Shown in pieces: positions 53,244 to 63,259 of a stretch of 64,000 bases of DNA (the stretch's first letter is position 1; each line of letters starts with the position of its first letter). Position numbers and translations under genes: made by a program. The DNA lies in the NCBI RefSeq assembly GCF_019422935.1, contig NZ_JAHZCJ010000005.1, positions 124,001 through 188,000 of the forward strand, read 5' to 3'. The notes under the pieces were generated by a model. The model was not told where the DNA came from and did not search any database. It saw only the letters and a program-made list of their open reading frames with translations. This stretch comes from Desulfovibrio sp. Its GTDB lineage: Bacteria; Desulfobacterota; Desulfovibrionia; Desulfovibrionales; Desulfovibrionaceae.

Positions 53244-54311
53244 GTGCCGCCCAAACATTCCGGCAATGCCGGATCATCCGCCAGAAACCGCAGCAAAAAC
53301 AGTTCGTCCGCCAGCTCCCATAAAAAGGAACAGCCTGCGGACGCACGCAAGAATCATGCCCCCCGTTCTGATAGCTGGTCTGCCAATGGACCAAATGGCC
53401 GTTCTGATTCGCGGACAGATTCACGGTCAGGTACTCAGCCGAACGCCCGTGAGGCCCGAGATGGTTTTTCGCAACGCAAACCCGCGCAGCCCCAGGCCGT
53501 CAAATCTGACGCCGATCATTCTGCTCGGCCTGCCGCGCCCACAAAGTCTCAGCCCGATGCTGACAATGCAGCTGACGGCATACGCCTTAACAAGGCCATA
53601 GCCGCAACTGGTCTATGCTCGCGGCGCAAGGCAGACGAGCTTATTCTTGCCGGGCGCGTCAGTGTTGACGGCAAGCCGGAGCCCAACCCAGGGCGTCAGG
53701 TCTTGCCCTTTGAGGGCATTGCCGTGGATGGCCGCGTGTTGTCGGCCCCGCAGTCCTACACCTACCTCATGCTCAACAAGCCCGTGCATGTGGTTTGCAC
53801 AGTGAGCGACCCGGAAGGCAGGCCCACCGTACTGGATTGCCTTGCGCCTGAATACAAGGCGCTCAGACTGTATCCTGTTGGCAGACTTGACTATTTTTCT
53901 GAGGGATTGCTGCTGCTGACCAATGATGGCCAACTTGCCCAGCGCCTCACCCATCCCCGGCATCACCAGCCCAAAACCTATGAGGTGCTAGTACGCGGCA
54001 CGGTGCCTGAAGGGGCGCTCAAGACCATGCGGCGCGGCATGCACCTTGCCGAAGGTGAAGATATTATGCCTGTGGACGTGATCGCTCAGCAGGTTGGCGG
54101 CAATACCCAGTTGCAGATGGTGCTGCGTCAGGGGCTGAATCGCCAGATTCGCCGCATGTGCCGCGATCTGGGGCTGACCATTCTGCGCCTGTGTCGTGTT
54201 GCTCAAGGCTCATTGCGTCTTGGGGATCTGGCCAGCGGCAAAGCCCGGCCTCTTACGGATGCCGAGGTTGCCCGCCTGCGTGAAAGCGCCAGCTTGCCCG
54301 TCGTGCGGTAG
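53244..54311 (+). CDS. rRNA pseudouridine synthase, RsuA/RluB family
   Basis: A 355-residue enzyme. Residues about 1-100 are a low-complexity tail rich in Ser, Arg, Lys and Asp. An S4 RNA-binding domain follows (IRLNKAIAATGLCSRRKADE), then the catalytic domain with LYPVGRLDYFSEGLLLLTND, whose Asp is the nucleophile, and GLNRQIRRM near the end. The start is the GTG preceded by AGGAG at 53231-53235. RluB acts at 23S rRNA 2605; RsuA and RluF are alternatives. Confidence 0.87.
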   Translation: MPPKHSGNAGSSARNRSKNSSSASSHKKEQPADARKNHAPRSDSWSANGPNGRSDSRTDSRSGTQPNAREARDGFSQRKPAQPQAVKSDADHSARPAAPTKSQPDADNAADGIRLNKAIAATGLCSRRKADELILAGRVSVDGKPEPNPGRQVLPFEGIAVDGRVLSAPQSYTYLMLNKPVHVVCTVSDPEGRPTVLDCLAPEYKALRLYPVGRLDYFSEGLLLLTNDGQLAQRLTHPRHHQPKTYEVLVRGTVPEGALKTMRRGMHLAEGEDIMPVDVIAQQVGGNTQLQMVLRQGLNRQIRRMCRDLGLTILRLCRVAQGSLRLGDLASGKARPLTDAEVARLRESASLPVVR

Positions 54312-54390
54312 GCCTCTCTGGCAATCTGCCTGTCGGCAGCCAGCGCAGTCTCTTTGGCAACACCATATATTTATTAAGAAATATTGATAA

Positions 54391-54437
54391 AAAGCGCAGC
54401 CGCAATTGCCGGATACCCGGCATTGCGACTGCGCTTT
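54391..54437. terminator. Hairpin between convergent genes
   Basis: A long stem with one bulge and one mismatch (AAAGCGCAG...CCGG / CCGG...CTGCGCTTT) and an ATAC loop. Five As on its left edge give a T run on the minus strand, so it can work for both directions. Confidence 0.7.
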
Positions 54438-54473
54438 ACTGATTAACGAGCAATATACCTTTTATTGAACCGT

Positions 54474-54499
54474 AAAAAATTGCCGCGCGCTACGCGCGC
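54474..54499 (-). terminator. Terminator of pgm
   Basis: On the minus strand, GCGCGC-GTA-GCGCGC is followed after a few bases by six Ts, 30 bases after the pgm stop. Confidence 0.75.
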
Positions 54500-54528
54500 T
54501 CAGCAGAGAATGCCTATCTGCACTCCAA

Positions 54529-56178
54529 TCAGGCATTGCCTTTCAGCAAATGCTCGAGAAAATCGATGGCGTCTTTTTGCAAGGCTTGCAGGTGGTCTTC
54601 TCCCTTGAAGCTTTCCGTATACACTTTGCAAATTGCTTCCGTACCGGAGGGACGCACGGCAAACCAGCCGTCATCGCTGACCACCTTAACACCGCCGATA
54701 GCGGCATCATTACCGGGTGCGTGGGTAAGCACATTGGTAACAGGCGAACCTGCCAGCGTTTTAAGGCTCACGCTTTCAGGCGTCAGCGCCGCAAGCTTTG
54801 CGCGCACGTTGTCGTCCGCCGGGGCATCAAGCCTCTGGTAGGCGGGCGCGCCAAGACGCTCGGTCAGTTTTGTGTAAAGTTCATCGGGGGAGGACTGCTC
54901 CACTGCCATCATTTCAGCCGCCAGCAGGCACATGAGGGGGCCGTCTTTGTCTGTGCTCCAGGGCGTGCCGTCAAAGCACAGGAAGGAAGCGCCAGCGCTT
55001 TCCTCGCAGCCAAAGCCGCAGCGTCCATTGAGCAAATAGGGCACAAACCACTTGAAGCCCACAGGCACCTCAACAACCGGGCGACCAAGATCTTTCCCTA
55101 CCCTGTCGAGCATGGCGCTTGTCACAAGGGTTTTGCCAATGCCGCGCTGTGAGGGCCACTCCCTGCGGGTGCGGAACAGATACCAGGCGGCAACGCTCAG
55201 ATAATGATTGGGATTCATCAGTTCGTTGCGCGTCACTATGCCGTGGCGGTCGGAATCCGGGTCGCAGGCGAAGCTCAGGTCAAAATGGTCGCGCAGATCC
55301 AGCAGGCGGCTCATGGCATAGGGTGAAGAACAATCCATGCGGATTTTGCCGTCCTTGTCGCAGGGAACAAAGCGGAAAGTCGGATCCACTGCCCTGTTCA
55401 CCACCTCAAGATCAATGCCGTAGGCTTCTGCAATGGGTTCCCACATGGGCAGGCTTGCGCCGCCCAAGGGGTCAACGCCGATACGCAGGCCCGATGATGC
55501 AATGGCCTTCATGTCCAGCACTCCGGCCAGATCCTGCACATAACTGCCGATGAAATCGTATTCTTCCACAAGCGAAGAGGCGCGCGCCGCCCGCAGGTGG
55601 GTGAGCTTTACGCCCTTGTTGCCGTTTTCGAGGTAGACATTGGCGCATTTTTCAATCTGACTGGTGACTTCGGATTCTGCCGGGCCGCCGTGGGGTGGAT
55701 TGTACTTGAAGCCGCCGTCACGCGGGGGATTGTGCGAAGGCGTGATGACAATGCCATCGGCCAAGCCGTTAACACGGCCCGCATTCCATTTGAGCACGGC
55801 ATGGGAGATCGCCGGTGTGGCTGTGTAGGCCCCGCCGACAGAAATGCGCACGTTCACGTTGTTGGCTACCAGCACTTCCAGCGCGGAGCGAAAGGCGGCT
55901 TCTGACAGCGCATGGGTATCGCCGCCAAGAAAGAGCGGCCCGTCAATGCCCTTGGCGGCGCGGTAGTCGCACACCGCCTGGGTGATGGCGTAGATGTGCT
56001 CCTCGTTAAAGCTGCACAGCACTGATGTGCCGCGATGTCCCGAGGTGCCGAAGGCAACACGCTGGGCTGCAAGCGCCGGATTGGGAAATTCTGTGTAGTA
56101 CGCGCTCATGAGCGCGGGGATGCTCTCCAGCTTATCCAGCCCGGGCAGATGCCCGGCATCGCTATGCACAACTGGCAT
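54529..56178 (-). CDS. pgm: Phosphoglucomutase (alpha-D-glucose-specific)
   Basis: A 549-residue enzyme converting glucose-1-phosphate and glucose-6-phosphate. The catalytic serine is S148 in TPSHNPP, the Mg site is DPDSDRHG near residue 310, the sugar loop is CGFGCEESAGASF and the phosphate site RPSGTEAICK near the end. VAFGTSGHRG starts domain 1. The ATG at 56178 has GGAGG 7 bases before it; the frame extends further but without a ribosome site. Feeds glycogen and polysaccharide synthesis. Confidence 0.95.
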   Translation of the reverse strand: MPVVHSDAGHLPGLDKLESIPALMSAYYTEFPNPALAAQRVAFGTSGHRGTSVLCSFNEEHIYAITQAVCDYRAAKGIDGPLFLGGDTHALSEAAFRSALEVLVANNVNVRISVGGAYTATPAISHAVLKWNAGRVNGLADGIVITPSHNPPRDGGFKYNPPHGGPAESEVTSQIEKCANVYLENGNKGVKLTHLRAARASSLVEEYDFIGSYVQDLAGVLDMKAIASSGLRIGVDPLGGASLPMWEPIAEAYGIDLEVVNRAVDPTFRFVPCDKDGKIRMDCSSPYAMSRLLDLRDHFDLSFACDPDSDRHGIVTRNELMNPNHYLSVAAWYLFRTRREWPSQRGIGKTLVTSAMLDRVGKDLGRPVVEVPVGFKWFVPYLLNGRCGFGCEESAGASFLCFDGTPWSTDKDGPLMCLLAAEMMAVEQSSPDELYTKLTERLGAPAYQRLDAPADDNVRAKLAALTPESVSLKTLAGSPVTNVLTHAPGNDAAIGGVKVVSDDGWFAVRPSGTEAICKVYTESFKGEDHLQALQKDAIDFLEHLLKGNA

Positions 56179-56283
56179 TGATATTCCTCCAAAAAGTGGT
56201 GCTCTGCCGACTATATGCCCTATCGCGCATGCCTGCAATGCAGGATGCATCCCTTGATGTGTTACTGCAAGTATTTATGGCCG

Positions 56284-57309
56284 CTATTGTTGATGAAGGC
56301 ACATTTTTTCAAAAAAATCGCGGTGTCCTTCAAGCTGCGGGTCAAAAAGCTCACTTGAAAGCATACCATATGCGCCGCGTACAAGAGCTGTGCGTTTTTC
56401 AAGCGACTGTTCAAGCCGCTCCCGGTGCGCTTGAGTGGCGCACATTTCTGCCAGCATCTGCGTCAGGCTGACCGCGCGCGCCGTGTCTGTATGGCGCCGG
56501 GCCACTGCCCTGCCTCCGGCTTGGGCAATTTTGGCGAGGCGTTCTGGGTTTGCGAGGGCTTCTGCGGCAATGGCCGCGGCTGCCTGCGCATCGTTGCGCT
56601 GGTAGGTGGGCAGAATTTCCTCGCCGGGGACAAAGAGTTCGTTAAGGCCGTTGCCGCAGGTTTCCATCAGGAGGGCCGCACCGCAGGCGATAGCCTCAAA
56701 ACAGCGAAAATTCACTTCCGAAGCCGCCGTCTGGTTAAGAACAATGCGGCTGCGCGTAAAGATGGGCTTGTAATCGCCAGAAATTGCCACCAGCGGCTGT
56801 CTGGCGCGAAAGGCCTTGAGAAATGGCGCGCGGTCCGGGTTATTTTTGTGCCCGAGGGTTCCCACAAAGGCTACGGGAATGTCGCGGGCAGCAAAATCCC
56901 CCACTGGCTCAAGAATCTGGGGATAAAACAGCGGAAACCAGCGCGCGGGTAAGCCCTCGTGCGAAAATACATCCACGTAATCTTTCTGCGCCACAAGGGT
57001 TGCGTCAAAACCATTGGAATATGGGATGTGCCAAGGGTTGCAGTAGGTATCAATGGAATAACGCACCGAGGGCCAGGGGGCATTTTCCGGATCAAGCAGT
57101 TGCGGCATGTTGCCGTCATCGCAATAGAACAGTGCGTCAGGGGCAAAACCGAGCGCGTTAAGGCGGCTCAGGAGTTGCCGCACGGAGTACGGGTGCGGTG
57201 AAGGGATGTCGGCGTCAGCTGCCGGATGCGCCGTGATGACGTGGTGCCCCAGGCGTTTTAGGGCAGAGGCCAGATACGGCCCGCCTATGTTGAGTATGCG
57301 TAAGCTCAT
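56284..57309 (-). CDS. CgeB-like glycosyltransferase
   Basis: A 341-residue GT-B-type protein. It starts MSLRILNIGGPYLASALKRLGH; the middle has PVAFVGTLGHKNNPDRAPFL, and the C-terminal half has FRCFEAIACGAALLMET with NELFVPGEEI, the donor-binding pattern of the DUF3880/CgeB group. The acceptor is unknown. It lies 53 bases after the degP stop with a terminator in between, so it probably has its own promoter within or near that gap. Confidence 0.8.
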   Translation of the reverse strand: MSLRILNIGGPYLASALKRLGHHVITAHPAADADIPSPHPYSVRQLLSRLNALGFAPDALFYCDDGNMPQLLDPENAPWPSVRYSIDTYCNPWHIPYSNGFDATLVAQKDYVDVFSHEGLPARWFPLFYPQILEPVGDFAARDIPVAFVGTLGHKNNPDRAPFLKAFRARQPLVAISGDYKPIFTRSRIVLNQTAASEVNFRCFEAIACGAALLMETCGNGLNELFVPGEEILPTYQRNDAQAAAAIAAEALANPERLAKIAQAGGRAVARRHTDTARAVSLTQMLAEMCATQAHRERLEQSLEKRTALVRGAYGMLSSELFDPQLEGHRDFFEKMCLHQQ

Positions 57310-57320
57310 GGATAAAAAAA

Positions 57321-57346
57321 GGGCTGCCCCGGTTAAGAGGCAGCCC
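57321..57346 (-). terminator. Terminator of degP
   Basis: GGGCTGCC (57321-57328) pairs with GGCAGCCC (57339-57346); on the minus strand seven Ts follow. Placed 17 bases after the degP stop. Confidence 0.88.
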
Positions 57347-57362
57347 GTGTTATTTGTGCCTG

Positions 57363-58790
57363 TTACTTGCTCAGGCTTACAGTTCGGAAGTACACATCGC
57401 CTCGCCGTGAAATCTGCAACATGACTGCGCCTCGAGCGACACCTTCATCGTTGACGATTTTCGACAGATCCGCAGCGCTGCGAACAGGTTTGAGGTTGGC
57501 CTTGAGAATCACGTCACCGGGGCGCAGATCGGCTTCGGCAGCGGGCTTGTCAGGATTGACGTCAATGATGGCCAGCCCTTCGTTTTTCTCAATCTTGAGT
57601 TCGCGGCGTTCTTCATCCGTCAGGGGACGGACGGAAATGCCGAGCAAACCTTCATCCTTCTGCTTCTGATCCTTGCCGTTCTGGTCGCCGGTCTGCGAGG
57701 TTTTGCGCTCGCCAAGCGTTACAGTAAGGTCAGTGGTTTTGCCATCGCGCCACACCGTTATTGCAGCCTTGCTGCCGGGGGTTTTGTCGGCAATCACGCG
57801 CAGCAGGGCCGCAGCATCGTCGATGCCCTTGCCGTCAACGGAAACAATGATGTCGCCGTCTTTCATGCCAGCCTTGGCAGCGGGTTCGCCTTCCATAACG
57901 CTGCCCACAAGCGCGCCCTTGGCGTCCTTGAGGCCCAGCGCCTTGGCGGTGTTTTCTTCAACATCCTGAATACCAACGCCAATCCAGCCACGGCTGATCT
58001 TTTTGCCGGACTTGATCTGGTCGATGATCTTGGCGGCCATGTTGCTCGGAATGGCAAAGCCAATGCCCTGCCCGCTCGCGATAATGGCCGTGTTGATGCC
58101 AATCACCTGCCCGTCCATGTTCAGCAGCGGGCCGCCGCTGTTGCCGGGGTTGATGGAGGCATCCGTCTGCAGGAAGTTGTCAAAGGGGCCGGCGTGTATA
58201 TTGCGGTTCTTGGCCGAAAGAATACCCGCCGTCACCGAGTGGTCGAGCCCAAAGGGGTTGCCGATGGCCAGCAGCCACTCGCCTATCCGCAGTTCGTCCG
58301 AATTGCCGAACGCAAGGTAGGGCAAGGTCTTTTTGGTTTCAATTTTCAGCAGGGCGAGGTCGGTTTCTTCATCTGCGCCAACCAGCTTGGCCGTGATGGC
58401 TTCGCTTTTGCCATTGCTCTGATCAAGGGTCACACGGATAACATCCGCATCGGCAACCACATGATTGTTGGTAACAATATAGCCGTCAGCGGAGACAATA
58501 AAGCCGGATCCCAGTGACTTCTGTTTCATCTGGGGGCGCTTGCCACCGCGCTTGCCGCCGAACTGGTCAAAGAATTTGTCAAATCCTGGCGGCATATTGC
58601 GGAACATTTCCCCCATGAGATCGTCCTGGCTGTTACCGCTGGCCTTCCGTTCCGTACCGATGTTTACGACTGCCGGGCCGCTTTTGGCCGCCAGTTCGCT
58701 GAAGTCGGGCAGATTGGCTGCCTGGGCAAGCTGCGATGCCGCAAGAAAGGTCACGGCAAGCATGGCTGCAAGACATTTTTTTATCATCAT
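57363..58790 (-). CDS. degP: Periplasmic serine protease DegP/HtrA
   Basis: A 475-residue trypsin-like protease with a signal peptide cut after AQA (residue 24). The catalytic triad is H110 (TNNHVV), D144 (TDLALL) and S218 (GNSGGPL). Two PDZ domains follow, around 260-350 and 385-470. It degrades misfolded envelope proteins. The segment at about 50-90 is a Gly/Lys-rich loop. It lies 14 bases after the rpsA stop, so both are probably in one operon. Confidence 0.95.
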   Translation of the reverse strand: MMIKKCLAAMLAVTFLAASQLAQAANLPDFSELAAKSGPAVVNIGTERKASGNSQDDLMGEMFRNMPPGFDKFFDQFGGKRGGKRPQMKQKSLGSGFIVSADGYIVTNNHVVADADVIRVTLDQSNGKSEAITAKLVGADEETDLALLKIETKKTLPYLAFGNSDELRIGEWLLAIGNPFGLDHSVTAGILSAKNRNIHAGPFDNFLQTDASINPGNSGGPLLNMDGQVIGINTAIIASGQGIGFAIPSNMAAKIIDQIKSGKKISRGWIGVGIQDVEENTAKALGLKDAKGALVGSVMEGEPAAKAGMKDGDIIVSVDGKGIDDAAALLRVIADKTPGSKAAITVWRDGKTTDLTVTLGERKTSQTGDQNGKDQKQKDEGLLGISVRPLTDEERRELKIEKNEGLAIIDVNPDKPAAEADLRPGDVILKANLKPVRSAADLSKIVNDEGVARGAVMLQISRRGDVYFRTVSLSK

Positions 58791-58804
58791 GGAAAAGCTC
58801 CTGG

Positions 58805-60274
58805 TTACTTATTTTTCAGAGCCTTCTGCAAAGCCTGTGCCATGATGTTCATTCCAGACCCGCTGTTGGAGCTTGCGGCGGATGCATGCTGCTTCCACGC
58901 CTTGTCTTCGGCGGGTTCGGCAGCTTGTTCACCTTCAGGGGCAAGGCTGATGCGCCTGGCGCTGATGTCCAAATTTTGTACAGTAAGGGTAACGGCATCG
59001 CCCTTGTCCAATTTGCTGTACTGCTTGCCCTGCTTGGAATTCTTGAGGACGCCAGCGGGCAGCAAACCGGTGATGCCGGGGGCCAGCGTAATAAAGAGGC
59101 CATAGGGGGTGCGGCTTTCAACCGTGCCGCTTACCGTTGAACCAACGGCAAACTGCTGGGCGGCTTCCTTCCACGGGTCGCCTTCCGCATCGCGCAGACT
59201 CAGGGAAATACGGTGATTTTCAAGGTTGATTTCCTTGATTTTAACCGAAACGACTTCGCCCGCCGCAAGCACGTCTTCGGCCTTGGCCACGCGCTTTGTC
59301 CACGACAGTTCAGAAATATGCACAAGGCCTTCAATACCGGGCAGAAGCTCCACAAAAGCGCCAAAGGGCGCGAGGCGCACAACCTTGCCGGAAACAACCG
59401 TACCAGACTCAAGTTTGGTGGTCACATCCTGCCAGGGATCGCCCTCGGCCTGCTTGCGCGAAAGCGAAATCCGCACGTGGCCCTTGCTGTCCTTGCTGAT
59501 GGAGATAACCTTGGCGCGCACGGTGTCGCCAAGCGACACGGCTTCGTCAGGAGCGCCCACGCGCGACCAGGAAAGTTCGGAAAGATGGATCATGCCTTCA
59601 ACCGAAGGGGCAAGCTCCATGAATGCGCCAAAAGCGGCGAAACGCGTGATCTTGCCTTCAACCATGTCGCCGGGCTTGAGGCTTTCAAGCAGGGTGTCGA
59701 GCTGTTCGGCGCGTTCACGTTCAACAATGGCGCGGTGCGAAACCACAACATTTCTGCCGCGATTTTCAACGCGGATAACCAGAAACGGCATGCTGCGGCC
59801 CACAACCTCGGCGGCGTCTTCAGACGTGGCAACGCCAAGCTGGCTGCCGGGGCAGAAGGCCTGCTTGCCAAGCACGTCAACCGTGTAGCCGCCCTTGCAC
59901 ACTGCGGTTATGCGGCCGTCAACCGGCACCGCCGCATCGCGGGCTTCTTCAAGCGCGGCAACACCGCTGCCGCTCATGGAGCGGGAAAGGCGAATCTCTT
60001 GCGAGGAAACACCAGTAACCCACGCTTCGAGGCTGTCGCCGGGCTTAACGCTTTCATTGCCCTCGGCATCAAGAATGTCTTTGCGGTCAATGATGCCGTC
60101 AACCTTTATGCCCACATCCACAAAAACGCTGTCGCCAGTGATGGCGATTACAGTCCCGGTCACTTTTTGGCCGGGCTGCAGGCGGTTTGAAGCGGTGTCG
60201 TGGGCCGCCAGCATGGCGGCAAAATCCTCAGCGCCTTCCTCCGACATGGAGGTTGCGAACTTATCCTCGGTCAT
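58805..60274 (-). CDS. rpsA: 30S ribosomal protein S1
   Basis: A 489-residue protein with five S1 RNA-binding repeats, beginning near residues 34, 117, 203, 290 and 375. Hallmarks are GKITRFAAFGAFMELAPSVE, VVRLAPFGAFVELLPGIEG and SISLRD/ISLSRK ends. It is shorter than the six-repeat E. coli form. S1 brings mRNA to the ribosome. The acidic, Ala-rich tail ends LQKALKNK. Confidence 0.92.
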   Translation of the reverse strand: MTEDKFATSMSEEGAEDFAAMLAAHDTASNRLQPGQKVTGTVIAITGDSVFVDVGIKVDGIIDRKDILDAEGNESVKPGDSLEAWVTGVSSQEIRLSRSMSGSGVAALEEARDAAVPVDGRITAVCKGGYTVDVLGKQAFCPGSQLGVATSEDAAEVVGRSMPFLVIRVENRGRNVVVSHRAIVERERAEQLDTLLESLKPGDMVEGKITRFAAFGAFMELAPSVEGMIHLSELSWSRVGAPDEAVSLGDTVRAKVISISKDSKGHVRISLSRKQAEGDPWQDVTTKLESGTVVSGKVVRLAPFGAFVELLPGIEGLVHISELSWTKRVAKAEDVLAAGEVVSVKIKEINLENHRISLSLRDAEGDPWKEAAQQFAVGSTVSGTVESRTPYGLFITLAPGITGLLPAGVLKNSKQGKQYSKLDKGDAVTLTVQNLDISARRISLAPEGEQAAEPAEDKAWKQHASAASSNSGSGMNIMAQALQKALKNK

Positions 60275-60924
60275 AGTTTTCCTGCTCCTTACAAGCTGGG
60301 CTTATTGCTCAAGTCCGCCATATTACGCCATCCGCACAAGGAAAACAATTGTCTTTTTAGTCCTGATTTTTCCGGGCCTTTTGGTGGGGACTGAATCAAA
60401 TTTATACAGGTGGATATTTTTTAAGCATGCTGCCCTCTCAAGTGGCAAGCAAAAACGAGAATTCAGGACAGGCCGAGAAATAATAATTGGGGGAAATGAT
60501 ACTTATTTATTTGTACTAATAATTAAAACTGTATTGTTTGATCAAACAATAACTTTTGTTATGCAACTAGTTAAAAAAATCTTTTGATTGCATTTTTATT
60601 GTGTGCAGTGTTAATAATAGACACCTTTTACCTATGCATGGCTCATCAAAGTGTTGTTGGAATGATCAAACAGTTTCGCAAATGAAACGAGATTGTATAT
60701 GGAAATATTGAATACACTGAGCATCCCTTTAATATATGTTTTTAGTATTTCTTATTTAAATGTTTTTTTTCTGTTTCAAAAATGAATAATTCAATTTTAT
60801 ATCTATATGACAAAATGTTGCCGCCCTAGTAATATTGAATAAAAACTGGGTGGATAACGTATTATTGCTGTATCAGGAGCTGAGAAACCAGACTTACATC
60901 AGGCCATAAGCCAGGATTCCCGCC
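60275..60924. other. AT-rich gap between divergent rpsA and dctA
   Basis: A 650-base stretch much richer in A and T than the flanking genes. It holds the palindrome at 60532-60551 and presumably the promoters of both genes. A weak candidate for dctA is TTGAAT (60835-60840) and TATTAT (60860-60865), spacing 19, which is too long to be trusted. No protein gene is supported. Confidence 0.5.
60532..60551. promoter_or_regulatory. Perfect 20-bp palindrome
   Basis: TATTGTTTGATCAAACAATA reads the same on both strands. It is 374 bases ahead of dctA and 258 bases ahead of rpsA. The length and dyad symmetry fit a site for a dimeric regulator such as a CRP/FNR-family protein. Confidence 0.5.
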
Positions 60925-62211
60925 ATGAAATACTTGAAAATTTTGTATGTGCAGGTTCTCATTGCCATATTTATTGGCATTCTTTTGGGTCACTTTTATC
61001 CTGAACTGGCCGTCAAGATGCAGCCCTTGGGCAAGGGCTTCATCAACCTTATTAAAATGATCATCGCTCCCTTGATTTTTTCAACCGTTGTTACCGGCAT
61101 AGCCGGCATGAAAGATATCAAGGCTGTGGGCAAAACTGGCGGCATAGCGCTTGTCTATTTTACCGTCATCACGCTTACTGCGCTTGCCATTGGCCTTGTG
61201 GTGGTCAACCTTGCCCAGCCCGGCGCTGGCATGAACGTTGATGTAAGCACCTTCAACGCTGCGGACAAGAACATTGCCGCCCAGTATGCTGGCAAGGCCA
61301 AAGACAACAACATCGTCAATTTTTTCCTGAACATCATCCCCAATACCTTTGTTTCTGCCTTTACCAGCGGCGAAATCCTCCAGGTGCTGCTGGTGGCCAT
61401 GCTGTTTGCCTTTGCCCTGAATTACAGCGGCGAAAAGGGCAAGCTGTGCTTTGATCTTATCAAGAGCCTTTCTGAAGTGTTGTTCAAGGTTATCGGCATC
61501 ATCATGCACGTGGCCCCCATCGGTGCGTTCGGCGCAATGGCTTTTACCATTGGCAAGGAGGGTATTGGCTCTGTGCTTGTGCTTGGTGAGCTCATTGTGT
61601 GCTTCTATGTTACAAGCATCCTTTTTGTCGTGTTCATTCTGGGGACCATCTCCTTTAGCTGCGGATTCAGCATCTTCAAGTTTGTGCGCTATATTCGCGA
61701 GGAACTGTTTATCGTGCTTGGCACCTCATCTTCCGAATCCGTACTGCCAAACATGCTGCGCAAGATGGAAAAAGCTGGCTGCAACAAAAGCGTGGTAGAC
61801 CTTGTAATACCCGCTGGATACTCCTTTAACCTTGATGGAACAGCCATTTACCTCACAATGGCGGCCATATTTCTCGCCCAGGCCACCAATACTCCCATGC
61901 CGCTGGGTGATCAGCTTGTGCTCTTGGGTATTCTGCTTATTTCGTCCAAGGGCGCGGCGGCTGTTACCGGTGGCGGCTTTATTGTTCTGGCCGGTACGCT
62001 GAGTTCTGTGGGCAGCATACCGCCAGAGAGCATTGCCGTTATCTTCGGCATTGACCGCTTTATGTCTGAAGCCCGCGCGCTCACCAACCTTGTGGGCAAT
62101 GGTGTTGCGACCATCTTTGTTTCAAGGGTTACTGGCAACCTGGATGTGGAAAAGCTGCATGAAGAGCTTGACCGCAAAAGAGTGGTCGGCCAGCCCGTCC
62201 CCATTGTTTAG
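60925..62211 (+). CDS. dctA: C4-dicarboxylate:cation symporter DctA
   Basis: A 428-residue carrier of the DAACS family with eight helices and two hairpins. Conserved stretches are [31 protein letters not shown] (serine-rich hairpin 1), [12 protein letters not shown] and [14 protein letters not shown] with the following GN. It imports fumarate, malate or succinate, and glutamate carriers are the close alternative. AGGA lies 8 bases ahead of the ATG. It has its own terminator. Confidence 0.9.
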   Translation: MKYLKILYVQVLIAIFIGILLGHFYPELAVKMQPLGKGFINLIKMIIAPLIFSTVVTGIAGMKDIKAVGKTGGIALVYFTVITLTALAIGLVVVNLAQPGAGMNVDVSTFNAADKNIAAQYAGKAKDNNIVNFFLNIIPNTFVSAFTSGEILQVLLVAMLFAFALNYSGEKGKLCFDLIKSLSEVLFKVIGIIMHVAPIGAFGAMAFTIGKEGIGSVLVLGELIVCFYVTSILFVVFILGTISFSCGFSIFKFVRYIREELFIVLGTSSSESVLPNMLRKMEKAGCNKSVVDLVIPAGYSFNLDGTAIYLTMAAIFLAQATNTPMPLGDQLVLLGILLISSKGAAAVTGGGFIVLAGTLSSVGSIPPESIAVIFGIDRFMSEARALTNLVGNGVATIFVSRVTGNLDVEKLHEELDRKRVVGQPVPIV

Positions 62212-62222
62212 CCTTCATAAAC

Positions 62223-62259
62223 TGCCTCTGCCCGGTCAATATTCAGCCGGGTAGAGGCA
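62223..62259 (+). repeat. 14-bp hairpin after dctA
   Basis: TGCCTCTGCCCGGT pairs with GCCGGGTAGAGGCA through 14 positions including two G-U pairs, loop of 9. No T run follows, so it may protect the mRNA end rather than stop transcription. Confidence 0.5.
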
Positions 62260-62301
62260 TATCCCCCTGCTCCACCGATTTTTCCCCCTCTTAAATGTTT
62301 G

Positions 62302-62335
62302 TCAGCCCGCAAATATGTCGGGCTGATTTTTCTTT
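62302..62335 (+). terminator. Terminator of dctA
   Basis: TCAGCCCG (62302-62309) pairs with CGGGCTGA (62319-62326), followed by a T-rich run. It is 90 bases after the dctA stop. Confidence 0.85.
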
Positions 62336-62416
62336 ATTCCCACTCCGCCTCCTTGTAACCTTGCAGGACATTGCTGGAATACGGCGCAGCATTGCGCGCA
62401 AACAAAGGTTTTGAAC

Positions 62417-63244
62417 ATGGACATAAAACAATTTGAAGCATTCTGGGCAGACAGGCAGCCGAATCGGTCAGATATGGCGGAGTTCTGGAGCCGCCGCGCC
62501 CAGTCGTTCAACACCCATTCTGCCGAGGCAGATTCCAGCGCGTACCGTCGCGATCTTGTTGCCAAGGTTGCAGCGCGCGCCAAGGTTGGCAAGGATGATG
62601 CCGTGCTGGATATCGGCTGTGGGCCGGGCAGACATGCCCTGGTTTTTGCGGAGATGGCTGGCCGCGTTGAGGGTTTTGATATCGCGCCCGGCATGATCGA
62701 TTACGCAAATGAAAATGCGCAGCGTGCGGGTATGGAAAATGCTTGTTTTCGTGTGCTTGACTGGGATACTGCGGATCTGAAGCAGCTTGGCTGGCAAAAG
62801 CGGTTTCAGCTTGTCTTCGCCTCGCGCACGCCTGCCGTGTATGACCGTGCTACCCTTGAAAAAATGACAGATGCCTCGCGGGGGTACTGCTGCCTCATCA
62901 CACAGGTGACGGGCGATAATTCTGTTCGGAGGGAACTTGCGCCAGTTGTTGGCGCTGAAAATCACGATGACTATACCCGACGGGGGCTGTACAGCGCCTT
63001 CAATATCCTGTGGTTACAGGGCTATTATCCTGAAGTGGAATACCTCGAGCGCACGTGGGATTCTGACTGCCCGCTGGAAGAAGCCATCGTGATGTACACG
63101 CGGCATTTTAACAGCAGAGGCCAGCTCACAGAGGCGCAAGAGATCGCCCTGGCAGACAAACTGTGCGCCATGAGCAAGAACGGCTTGGTGCGCGAAACTG
63201 GCAGCTCGCGGGTGGGCATGCTTTTCTGGAACGCCAGCTTATAA
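62417..63244 (+). CDS. SAM-dependent methyltransferase
   Basis: A 275-residue class I methyltransferase. Motif I is VLDIGCGPGRHA at 63-74 and the acidic end of strand 2 is GFDIAPGMI. The first 35 residues (FWSRRAQSFNTHS) resemble the entry of UbiE-like enzymes. AAAGG lies 8 bases before the chosen ATG. The substrate is unknown; the family is common in anaerobes. Confidence 0.85.
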   Translation: MDIKQFEAFWADRQPNRSDMAEFWSRRAQSFNTHSAEADSSAYRRDLVAKVAARAKVGKDDAVLDIGCGPGRHALVFAEMAGRVEGFDIAPGMIDYANENAQRAGMENACFRVLDWDTADLKQLGWQKRFQLVFASRTPAVYDRATLEKMTDASRGYCCLITQVTGDNSVRRELAPVVGAENHDDYTRRGLYSAFNILWLQGYYPEVEYLERTWDSDCPLEEAIVMYTRHFNSRGQLTEAQEIALADKLCAMSKNGLVRETGSSRVGMLFWNASL

Positions 63245-63259
63245 GGGTATGCGGGCTGA

